The position numbers were made by a program, and so were the translations under genes. Source: HRBIN29 sp034431815 (GTDB taxonomy: Bacteria; Chloroflexota; Dehalococcoidia; Tepidiformales; Tepidiformaceae). From it: 9,384 bases of DNA. The notes under the pieces were generated by a model that was given only the letters and a program-made list of their open reading frames with translations, was not told where the DNA came from and made no database searches. Numbering within the stretch: position 1 is the stretch's first letter; the number at the start of each line of letters is the position of its first letter. The stretch covers positions 1 through 9,384 of the forward strand of contig DAOUCS010000058.1 in the NCBI GenBank assembly GCA_034431815.1. The letters are read 5' to 3'. This document shows positions 1 through 5,456 of the stretch, one piece after another.

Positions 1-69
1 GGCCGCGTAGGGTTTCTTTGCCTTGGGGTTCGCGATGAGCTGAGCGGCTGTGGCCGTCGCCGGCGATGT

Positions 70-2091
70 TCAGGCTGCCGCCGCGGCGCGGCCCCGCGCG
101 ACCACCAGCCGGTTCCGGCCCGCGCGCTTGGCCCGATAGAGGGCCCTGTCCGCTGCCTCGTACGTGCGGGCGAGCGATGCCTCGCGGGAGCCGGCGGCGG
201 CTCGCCAGGCCGAAATGCCGGCGCTCACGGACACGGGAATGGCCGTCCGCCGGTCGACCCGCACCGGCTCGGAGGCGACGAGCGCCACGGCCGCCTCGGC
301 GCGGCGCTCGGCCTCGGCGGGGTCGCACTGGAAGAGCGCGCCGAACTCCTCGCCGCCGAGCCGTCCCAGAACGGTGTCGCTTCCCAGGGCCTGCTCCAGC
401 CGCCGGCATACCTCCACCAAAACAGCGTCGCCTGCGGGGTGCCCGTACGTGTCGTTGATGCGCTTGAAGTGGTCGATGTCGAAGAGGCCGAGCGCCTTGG
501 GCCGGATTTCGGCCGCGGCGTCGAACCAGGCGCGCCGGCTCCACACGCCGGTGAGGGCGTCGTGGGTGGCGGCGTACTCCGCCTGGGCGCGAAGCTGGTC
601 GAGCGCGCGGGCCTGCTCCTCCAGGTCGCGCATGCGGGCTTCGAGCGCGGCGAGGAGCTCCTCCTGCCGCTCCTCGGCTTCGACGAGCTCCGTCACGTCG
701 CGGACGACGGCGTACGCGTACCCTCGGGTGGGGGCGACGTTCCACGAGAGCCAGCGGTAGCGGCCGTCTTTCGTCCGGTAGCGGGCGCGCACGTCGCGGA
801 GCTCCTCCCCGTTGCGCACTCGAACGACGGCCTCCGCGGAGAGCCGAGCGTCGTCGGGGTGGACGAAGTCGAAGATGCTGCGGCCGAGAAGCTCCTCCTC
901 GGTCCAGCCCAGGACTCGCGTCCAAGCCGGGTTCACGCGAACGAACTGCGCATCGCTGTCGAGGATGGCCAGGAGGTCGATGGAGTAGCGGAAGTAGCGG
1001 TCCCGCTCCTCTTCCGCCCGGCGCCGCTCGGTGATGTCGCGGTAGTACCAAACCCGCCCGATCCACTCGCCATCGGGAGTGACGGCGGGCGCCGTGTACA
1101 GCTCGAACACGCGGCCGTCGTTCAGGACGATGTCCATCCGCCCGGTGAGGTTCGGGTCGGCGTAGGCGGCCTCGACGAAGCGGCGGAAGCGGTGGGGCTC
1201 CCGCATCTGCGATTCGAGGAGGGCCATGCGCTCTTCGTAGCCCGAGAGGTTACGGACATTCCCCGGCTGCCAGAGTTCGATGACGCGCTCGTTGAAGTAC
1301 AGCACCTCGCGGTTCTTGCCCACCACGAAGATGGCGTCGAGGGAGGCCCGCTGGATGACGTCGAGGAGGGTGTGCGCCTCGCGCAGGCGCTGTTCGGCCT
1401 CGCGCTGTTGGGTGATGTCTTCAAGCACACCTACGTGGCCGAGGGTGCGGCCGCCGTCGCGCACGAGCCCGGTGGTGATGCGCACCCAGGCGGTCGTCCC
1501 GTCGGCGCGCATCATCCGCACGACGCCGTGGTAGGGCTTGCCTTTGAGGGTGGCGGCGGTCCAGGCGTCGAAGAGGGCGTCGCGGTCGTCCGGATGGAAG
1601 GCCTTCGCCCAGCCCGTGCCCTCCGCCTCTTCCGCCGAGAGGCCGGTGATGCGCTGGTATGCGGGGTTGGTGAACTCGCAAGCGCCTTGCGGGTTGGTGG
1701 CGAACACGCCGAGCGGGAGTGCCTCGACTAGGGCGCGGAAGGGCCGGCCGGCCCCTTGGAAGACGCGGCGCCGGGCGGCGGCCTGGAGGCGGGCGGCGAA
1801 CTCGTCCCGGCGCAGCCGGCCGAGCACGACGGCGTCGCAGCGGGCCATCTCCGCGGGGGTCACCGTGGAGCGGTCCACGTTGACCGCCACCACTGGCGGC
1901 CGAGCGCGGAATTTCGGCAGCCACCGCTCCACCTGCTCGAGGAGGGGACCGATGTCGGGGCCGGCGACGACGACGACGTCGGGAGGCTCGCCCGCGGCGT
2001 CGCGGCTTACCGGCTCAAGCCCCCACGCCTGGAATCGGGCACGCAGCCGCCGTTCGGCCCGGGTATTCGGCGCGAAGATGACAACCTTCAC
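70..2091 (-). CDS. PAS-PAS-PAS-GGDEF diguanylate cyclase with degenerate receiver-like N-terminus
   Basis: Cytosolic sensor protein of 673 residues predicted to make cyclic di-GMP from two GTP. Residues 1-110 resemble a response-regulator receiver fold, but the acidic pocket is replaced (APN near residue 8) and Ala43 sits where the phosphorylated Asp would be, so phosphotransfer looks unlikely. Three PAS/PAC sensor domains follow at about 117-232, 245-356 and 366-472. The first and third carry HPDD (166-169, 411-414), and all end in a PAC-like D-I/V-T segment. A helical, probably coiled-coil linker (about 468-505) leads to the GGDEF domain (508-666). There the active site is intact: FDIDHFK (metal Asp538) and GGEEF (579-583). 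The inhibitory I-site RxxD expected five residues before GGEEF reads GSDT, so product inhibition may be absent. No membrane segment or signal peptide is visible. The start is a GTG at 2089-2091, with GAGAGGAGA about 10 nt upstream. The PAS ligands are unknown. Confidence 0.96.
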   Translation of the reverse strand: MKVVIFAPNTRAERRLRARFQAWGLEPVSRDAAGEPPDVVVVAGPDIGPLLEQVERWLPKFRARPPVVAVNVDRSTVTPAEMARCDAVVLGRLRRDEFAARLQAAARRRVFQGAGRPFRALVEALPLGVFATNPQGACEFTNPAYQRITGLSAEEAEGTGWAKAFHPDDRDALFDAWTAATLKGKPYHGVVRMMRADGTTAWVRITTGLVRDGGRTLGHVGVLEDITQQREAEQRLREAHTLLDVIQRASLDAIFVVGKNREVLYFNERVIELWQPGNVRNLSGYEERMALLESQMREPHRFRRFVEAAYADPNLTGRMDIVLNDGRVFELYTAPAVTPDGEWIGRVWYYRDITERRRAEEERDRYFRYSIDLLAILDSDAQFVRVNPAWTRVLGWTEEELLGRSIFDFVHPDDARLSAEAVVRVRNGEELRDVRARYRTKDGRYRWLSWNVAPTRGYAYAVVRDVTELVEAEERQEELLAALEARMRDLEEQARALDQLRAQAEYAATHDALTGVWSRRAWFDAAAEIRPKALGLFDIDHFKRINDTYGHPAGDAVLVEVCRRLEQALGSDTVLGRLGGEEFGALFQCDPAEAERRAEAAVALVASEPVRVDRRTAIPVSVSAGISAWRAAAGSREASLARTYEAADRALYRAKRAGRNRLVVARGRAAAAA

Positions 2092-2148
2092 TGCGCGGCC
2101 TCTCCTCTCGTAGATGATCGGCCGGTCCGCTCAGCGGCTGCAGCGGCA

Positions 2149-2162
2149 AACGGCGGGCCGTT
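2149..2162. promoter_or_regulatory. 14-bp palindrome in the divergent spacer, operator candidate
   Basis: The 134-nt spacer between the cyclase start and the plus-strand membrane-protein gene contains AACGGC-GG-GCCGTT, a perfect inverted repeat with 6-bp arms and a 2-bp centre. A two-base loop is too tight for a good RNA hairpin, so a protein-binding site is the more likely reading. Just to its left lie two CAGCGGC copies nine bases apart (2132-2138 and 2141-2147). No clear sigma-70 promoter was found for the cyclase. In GC-rich DNA palindromes of this size also arise by chance, so the call is tentative. Confidence 0.3.
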
Positions 2163-2212
2163 CACGAGGGACGAATTGATGCGGGAAAGGGACAGGAAGG
2201 GGGCTAGGGCCG

Positions 2213-2218
2213 TACACT
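2213..2218 (+). promoter_or_regulatory. Possible -10 element (TACACT) for a leaderless transcript
   Basis: TACACT matches the TANNNT core of a -10 hexamer and ends seven bases before the ATG at 2226. Transcription would then start at or next to the start codon. No Shine-Dalgarno sequence is correctly spaced before this ATG (the purine run GGAAGGGGG at 2195-2203 is more than 20 nt away), which agrees with leaderless translation. There is no recognisable -35 box 16-18 bases upstream, so this remains an inference. Confidence 0.3.
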
Positions 2219-2225
2219 CGGCACG

Positions 2226-2453
2226 ATGGCGGCGAAGCACCCCTTGCGGCAGCGCTTCGAAGAGGAGCGGCGCCGTGCGGCCTTCCTCGCCTTCCTCCCG
2301 GCGATGGGCATCGGCATCATCGCCGCCGATACCTGGGTTTCGCCGTGGCTCGGCATCCCGGGAGGGGTTGCAGCGGGTGCGCTCGGCTACGCGGCGGTGT
2401 ACTGGTACGAATCCCTGATGTGGCGGCGACACCATGGCCCCTGGCGAGGATGA
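2226..2453 (+). CDS. Small two-helix membrane protein, function unknown
   Basis: A 75-residue protein I do not recognise. It has a strongly basic N-terminal stretch (EERRRAA, about residues 13-20), a hydrophobic segment at about 19-37, a short turn rich in Trp, Pro and Gly, a second hydrophobic segment at about 43-62, and a basic tail (MWRRHHGPWRG). By the positive-inside rule this predicts a hairpin with both ends in the cytoplasm. Codon choice is GC-rich at third positions like its neighbours, which supports real coding. Its last 20 nt overlap the start of moaC, so the two genes are probably cotranscribed and translationally coupled. Nothing visible ties it functionally to molybdopterin synthesis. 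No good Shine-Dalgarno precedes the ATG; a TACACT seven bases upstream allows a leaderless message. Confidence 0.6.
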   Translation: MAAKHPLRQRFEEERRRAAFLAFLPAMGIGIIAADTWVSPWLGIPGGVAAGALGYAAVYWYESLMWRRHHGPWRG

Positions 2454-2946
2454 GCCGCGTCTGACGCATCTCGACGATGCCGGCCGCGCCCGGATGGTTG
2501 ACGTCACGGAGAAGCCCAAAACGGAGCGCTGGGCCCGCGCTGAAGGGTTCATCGCGGCGTCGGCTGCCACACTCGACCTCATCGAGCAGGGCGGCCTGCC
2601 GAAGGGCGACGTCCTGGCGGCAGCCCGCATCGCGGGCATCATGGCGGCGAAGCGGACGGCGGAACTCATCCCCCTCTGCCACCCGCTGGCGATCACCGCG
2701 GCCGAGGTGCGGTTCGAACGCGCCGGGGCGGACCGCCTGCGCATCGAGGCCTCGGTGCGCACGGCCGGTCAGACGGGCGTCGAAATGGAGGCGCTGACGG
2801 CCGTCGCCGTGGCGGCCCTCACCGTGTACGACATGTGCAAGGCTGTCGAACGGGGGATGCGCATCGAAGGCATCCGGCTGCTCGAAAAGGCGGGCGGCCG
2901 GTCGGGGCATTGGAGGGCTCCGGCGGGACCTTCAGACTCTGCATGA
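2434..2946 (+). CDS. moaC: Cyclic pyranopterin monophosphate synthase MoaC
   Basis: Cytosolic enzyme of molybdenum cofactor synthesis. It converts the 3',8-cyclo-GTP made by MoaA into cyclic pyranopterin monophosphate. The 170-residue length is close to the family norm of about 160. Recognisable family segments are MVDVTEK (21-27), KGDVLAAARIAGI (57-69), KRTAELIPLCHP (73-84), TGVEMEALTA (114-123) and VYDMCKAVER (131-140). By comparison with E. coli MoaC, Lys57 matches catalytic Lys51, and Asp133 and Lys136 match Asp128 and Lys131; His83 of the LCHP motif is also present. The ATG at 2434 lies inside the preceding small gene, with no strong Shine-Dalgarno, so translation is probably coupled. 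It is the only in-frame ATG upstream of the conserved THLDDAG start region. No other moa or moe gene is in the window. The C-terminal tail (about 160-170) is not conserved. Confidence 0.96.
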   Translation: MAPGEDEPRLTHLDDAGRARMVDVTEKPKTERWARAEGFIAASAATLDLIEQGGLPKGDVLAAARIAGIMAAKRTAELIPLCHPLAITAAEVRFERAGADRLRIEASVRTAGQTGVEMEALTAVAVAALTVYDMCKAVERGMRIEGIRLLEKAGGRSGHWRAPAGPSDSA

Positions 2947-2970
2947 TTCTTCACGATTCGATATGCTAGC

Positions 2971-2989
2971 TATCTCGTTCTGTGAGATA
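2971..2989. promoter_or_regulatory. Inverted repeat TATCTC-N7-GAGATA upstream of the VOC gene, operator candidate
   Basis: TATCTC (2971-2976) and GAGATA (2984-2989) form a perfect 6-bp inverted repeat around a 7-base centre. It lies in a stretch (2941-3000) that is only 27/60 G+C, far below the surrounding DNA. An overlapping imperfect palindrome, GATA-TGCTAGC-TATC (2960-2974), and two GATTC repeats ten bases apart (2945-2949, 2955-2959) add to the structure. The AT-richness, intergenic position and symmetry suit a promoter with a binding site for a dimeric winged-helix or helix-turn-helix regulator. GATACT (2986-2991) could be a -10 element, but no convincing -35 accompanies it. No T-run follows, so this is not an intrinsic terminator. 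Confidence 0.4.
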
Positions 2990-2999
2990 CTGCTCGTGA

Positions 3000-3043
3000 G
3001 GGCGAGGAGGCTCGCCCGGAGAAAGTGGGGCCCATCCAATGGG
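3000..3043 (+). promoter_or_regulatory. Structured 5' leader: GC hairpin followed by a start-codon hairpin
   Basis: GGGCGAG (3000-3006) and CTCGCCC (3011-3017) form a perfect 7-bp stem with a four-base GAGG loop. It is followed directly by the purine-rich GGAGAAAG (3018-3025). Then CCCAT (3031-3035) and ATGGG (3039-3043) form a 5-bp stem that would enclose the VOC start codon. If folded in the mRNA, the second stem would limit ribosome access to the ATG. The purine-rich tract is 13 nt from the ATG, farther than usual. Any regulatory role is inferred from structure alone. Confidence 0.35.
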
Positions 3044-3452
3044 TCTCGCTCGCTTCCGGTTTCAGTGCGCCATCGCGCTGCGGCTCTCCCTGCGCGACGC
3101 TGAGAACACCATCGCCTTCAACCGTCGCGCTTACGGCGCCGAAGAGCGCTACCGCTTGACCGACTCCGGAGGGAGGCTGGTGCGAGCCGAACTCGAGTTC
3201 GGCGACACCCTCCTGCTCGTGGGGCCGTTGGGCCGTGCTGCTTCCTCCGACCCGGCAGCCGATGCGGGGCCCTCGGCCATCCGTATCCGGCTCGCGATCC
3301 CCAGCGCGGACGACGCGCTGTGCGAGGCAGTCAGCCTCGGCGCCGAACTCCTCGTGCCGGCGGGGGACGAGTTCGGCCTTCGAAGCGGCGTGGTGCGCGA
3401 CCCATTTGAAGCGGAATGGATCGTCGCGAGGCCGCTCTCCTTGAAGCCCTAG
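3039..3452 (+). CDS. VOC (glyoxalase/bleomycin-resistance fold) family protein, PhnB/YdeM-like
   Basis: A 137-residue protein with the paired beta-alpha-beta-beta-beta layout of the vicinal oxygen chelate superfamily. The first module spans about 9-62, with LSLRDAENTIAFNRRAYGAEE matching the family pattern in which a helix carrying I-x-F-Y-x-x-A-F-G-A-E follows the first strand. Here the usual Tyr is Asn28. The second module spans about 80-132 and ends in SGVVRDPFEAEWIVA, a variant of the common G-x-V-x-DPFG-x-x-W ending in which the Gly after DPF is Glu124. The changes at these conserved places leave metal binding and catalysis uncertain, so no reaction or substrate is assigned. The gene has its own AT-rich, repeat-bearing upstream region and is probably not part of the moaC unit. 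It converges with the peroxiredoxin gene, and the two stop codons overlap in CTAG. Confidence 0.82.
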   Translation: MGLARFRFQCAIALRLSLRDAENTIAFNRRAYGAEERYRLTDSGGRLVRAELEFGDTLLLVGPLGRAASSDPAADAGPSAIRIRLAIPSADDALCEAVSLGAELLVPAGDEFGLRSGVVRDPFEAEWIVARPLSLKP

Positions 3453-3913
3453 CGCGCGTCGGCCTCCAGCCGCTCGAGCGCCTCGAGCACCTCGGGCACG
3501 TGGGCGCCGACGCGCAGGTCGTGGCGGAGCGCCGCCCGAATGATCCCCTCCTTGTCGATGACGTACGTGACGCGGGGCTGCAGGAAGGGAAGCCGGCCCT
3601 TCACGTCGTACAGCTCGCGCAGCCGGCCGTCGGTGTCGGCTACGAGCGGGAACGGCAAGTCGTGCCGCTCGCGGAACCGGGCGTGCGAGTCGGCGTCGTC
3701 GGCGCTCACGCCGATGACCAGCGCTCCCTTCGCCCGAATGGCGTCGTAGTTGTCGCGGAAAGAGCAGGCCTGCGCCGTGCAGCCGGGGGTGAAGTCCTTC
3801 GGGTAGAAGTAGAGGACGACGTGCCGCTTTCCGCGCTCGTCGGCGAGCCGGAAGAGGGTCCCGTCGTCGAGGGTGGCGGTGAAGTCGGGCGCGGGTGTGC
3901 CGGGCTTCAGCAT
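3449..3913 (-). CDS. bcp: Thioredoxin-dependent peroxiredoxin, Bcp/PrxQ type
   Basis: A 154-residue cytosolic thiol peroxidase that reduces hydrogen peroxide and organic hydroperoxides using thioredoxin. The AhpC/TSA fold spans the whole protein. The active-site region (YPKDFTPGCTAQACSFRD, 37-54) contains Thr42, peroxidatic Cys45 and resolving Cys50, the same spacing as E. coli Bcp, indicating the atypical two-cysteine mechanism. Arg114 in the PRVTYVID strand fits the conserved catalytic Arg. The N-terminal LKPGTPAPDFTATLDDG is typical of the family and supports the ATG at 3911-3913, which has AGGAA nine bases upstream. A weak promoter is possible (TATCCT at 3949-3954, GTGTGA at 3971-3976). 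The gene lies 218 nt downstream of the acyl-CoA dehydrogenase on the same strand. That distance suggests its own promoter, although protection against peroxide made by flavoenzymes would fit the context. Confidence 0.95.
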   Translation of the reverse strand: MLKPGTPAPDFTATLDDGTLFRLADERGKRHVVLYFYPKDFTPGCTAQACSFRDNYDAIRAKGALVIGVSADDADSHARFRERHDLPFPLVADTDGRLRELYDVKGRLPFLQPRVTYVIDKEGIIRAALRHDLRVGAHVPEVLEALERLEADAR

Positions 3914-3959
3914 CGGGGCTGGTTCCTGGGCCGGGGTTATCGCCGATGAGGATACCGCA

Positions 3960-4012
3960 GCGCCTCCCCCTCACACGCCCCGCACGCGTTCCCGAGTATC
4001 GGGGTGAGGCGC
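3960..4012. repeat. Nested inverted repeats in the spacer upstream of the peroxiredoxin gene
   Basis: GCGCCTC (3960-3966) pairs with GAGGCGC (4006-4012) and encloses a second repeat, CCCGA-GTA-TCGGG (3991-4003). The heptamer GCACGCG occurs twice (3982-3988 and 4011-4017). This is part of the 218-nt gap between the peroxiredoxin start and the acyl-CoA dehydrogenase stop, which otherwise shows no gene. No T-run follows on either strand, so an intrinsic terminator is not supported. It could be a regulatory site or a chance product of GC-rich sequence. Confidence 0.25.
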
Positions 4013-4131
4013 ACGCGGCGAACGCCTCTGAGGCAAGCGGCCGGGGTCCGACGACGCTCCCGCTCCCACAGAAGAGGCAGCGTGAGCAGAGGCTGACGGC
4101 GCGTGACTGGGAAGAGGCCGGACGCAGGGCC

Positions 4132-5346
4132 CTACCCTCGGGGAAGGCCCAGCCCGCGCATCGCGATGATGTTCCGCTGAATCTCGCTGGTGCCCCCGCC
4201 GATGGTGCTCGTCGTGGCGTGCATGTAGAAGCGGGCGATTCGGCCACCCAAGTTGCGGGGGTCGTCCCGGTTCGTCAGCTGCCCGTAGAGCCCGGCCAGG
4301 TGCATCGCCGTCACCGAGAGGCGGACGTCGAGCTCGGACGAGAAGAGCTTCGCAATCGAGGCCTCGCGGTTGGGCACGATTCCCCGGTCCTGCAGGGAGA
4401 TGATCACGTACGACAGAAGGGACTCGACCTGGGCTTCAATGGCGCGGTCGGCCAGTTCGGCGCGTACGGCGGGATTGGCGGCAAGCGTGGATTGGCCCCT
4501 CGGCGCCTCCTTCGCGTACCGCACCAGGTCGCGCACGATGAGCTGGTGGCTCACGCTGGTGGCGATACCGCTTCGCTCGATGTCGAGGGTCGCTGCGGCC
4601 ACGTACCAGCCCCGGTTCTCCTCGCCGAGGAGGTTCTCTTTCGGGATGCGAACGTCCTCGAAGAAGACCTCGTTGAATTCGTGGCTCCCGAGCATGTTCA
4701 CGAGAGGACGCACCGTGATGCCCGGCGACTTCATATCGACGAGGAAGTAGGAGATGCCGCGGTGCTTCGGCGCCTCGGGGTCGGTGCGCGCGAGGAGGAT
4801 GCCCCAATGGGCGGCGTGGGCGCCCGAAGTCCAGATCTTCTGGCCGTTCACGATGTATTCATCGCCGTCGCGCACGGCCCGGGTCTGGAGCGAGGCGAGG
4901 TCGGACCCGGCACCGGGCTCGCTGAAGAGCTGGCACCACTGCTCCTCGCCGGAGAGGATCTTCGGCAGGAAGCGGCGCTTCTGCTCCTCGGTGCCGTACA
5001 GCATGATCGTCGGCCCCGCCCAGCCGATGCCGATGCCGCCAGGGCGCGGCGCGCGCCGCCAGGCGAACTCCTCTGCGAGGATGAACTGCTCCTTCACGCT
5101 GAGCCCGGCGCCGCCGTACTCCTTCGGCCAGGCGGGGGCAGCCCAGCCGCGCTCGAAGAGCTTCCGCTGCCACTGCCGGTTCAGCTCCGCGAGGCGGGGA
5201 TCACGCCGGTAGGCGGCGTTGAAGAGGCCCCATTCGGCGTTCTCGGCCACGAGCCGGGCGTGCTCGTCGGAGAACTCTCGGTCGAGAAACTCGCGGACTT
5301 CGGCGCGGAACGCGGCTTCACGGGGAGAGTCGCGAAAGTCGACCAT
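4132..5346 (-). CDS. Acyl-CoA dehydrogenase, isovaleryl-CoA-dehydrogenase-like catalytic base
   Basis: A 404-residue FAD enzyme that oxidises an acyl-CoA to the trans-2-enoyl-CoA, passing electrons to electron-transfer flavoprotein. The helical N-domain is about 1-130. The flavin-binding middle domain holds the family signature CQLFSEPGAGSDLAS (138-152) and NGQKIWTSGA (167-176). The C-terminal domain ends in IGGGTSEIQRNIIAMRGLG (382-400). The usual catalytic Glu of medium- and short-chain enzymes, found before GT in this last motif, is Gly here. Glu257 in TLDIERSG instead aligns with the LDLER base of isovaleryl-CoA dehydrogenase. The start is the ATG at 5344-5346, with GGAGGTG seven bases upstream. 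A longer open frame to 5547 would run into the upstream gene with sequence unlike the family. It is the last gene of the LLM-MBL-hydratase cluster, 110 nt after the hydratase. The acyl chain is unknown. Confidence 0.95.
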   Translation of the reverse strand: MVDFRDSPREAAFRAEVREFLDREFSDEHARLVAENAEWGLFNAAYRRDPRLAELNRQWQRKLFERGWAAPAWPKEYGGAGLSVKEQFILAEEFAWRRAPRPGGIGIGWAGPTIMLYGTEEQKRRFLPKILSGEEQWCQLFSEPGAGSDLASLQTRAVRDGDEYIVNGQKIWTSGAHAAHWGILLARTDPEAPKHRGISYFLVDMKSPGITVRPLVNMLGSHEFNEVFFEDVRIPKENLLGEENRGWYVAAATLDIERSGIATSVSHQLIVRDLVRYAKEAPRGQSTLAANPAVRAELADRAIEAQVESLLSYVIISLQDRGIVPNREASIAKLFSSELDVRLSVTAMHLAGLYGQLTNRDDPRNLGGRIARFYMHATTSTIGGGTSEIQRNIIAMRGLGLPRG

Positions 5347-5353
5347 GGGGCAG

Positions 5354-5360
5354 CACCTCC
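5354..5360 (-). promoter_or_regulatory. Shine-Dalgarno site fixing the acyl-CoA dehydrogenase start
   Basis: Read on the minus strand this is GGAGGTG, seven bases before the ATG at 5346. It decides between this start and a reading frame that stays open 67 codons further upstream, into the hydratase gene. Confidence 0.8.
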
Positions 5361-5426
5361 GAGCGAACGGCCGGGCCCAGCGTACGGAGCGGCCGGCGTC
5401 CCGGTCGAGACCCGCGCGGCCGCCCC

Positions 5427-5448
5427 GGCTTCCGCTGGGCTTCCGCAG
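5427..5448. repeat. Tandem 11-bp repeat between hydratase and acyl-CoA dehydrogenase
   Basis: GGCTTCCGCTG (5427-5437) is followed directly by GGCTTCCGCAG (5438-5448), with ten of eleven bases identical. It lies eight bases past the hydratase stop codon, in the 110-nt gap before the acyl-CoA dehydrogenase. The period is about one helical turn. No function can be assigned; it may be a small duplication. Confidence 0.4.
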
Positions 5449-5456
5449 CGATGGGG

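Noticed and set aside
1..69. Possible partial gene at the left edge
   Set aside because: Several frames are open on the minus strand, but 69 bases with no motif, start or stop context cannot be assigned.
439..1731. 430-codon open frame on the plus strand opposite the diguanylate cyclase
   Set aside because: Its translation is repetitive, low-complexity Val/Ala/Gly/Arg-rich sequence with no family motif. Long antisense frames are expected in very GC-rich DNA, and the minus-strand protein has clear PAS and GGDEF motifs.
2971..2989. TATCTC/GAGATA repeat as an intrinsic terminator of moaC
   Set aside because: The stem is short and AT-rich, and no T-run follows on either strand.
2970..4247. 425-codon minus-strand frame overlapping the VOC and peroxiredoxin genes
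   Set aside because: It lies in a different frame from the peroxiredoxin, crosses two genuine genes, and has an Arg/Ala/Pro-rich translation typical of a GC-rich shadow frame.
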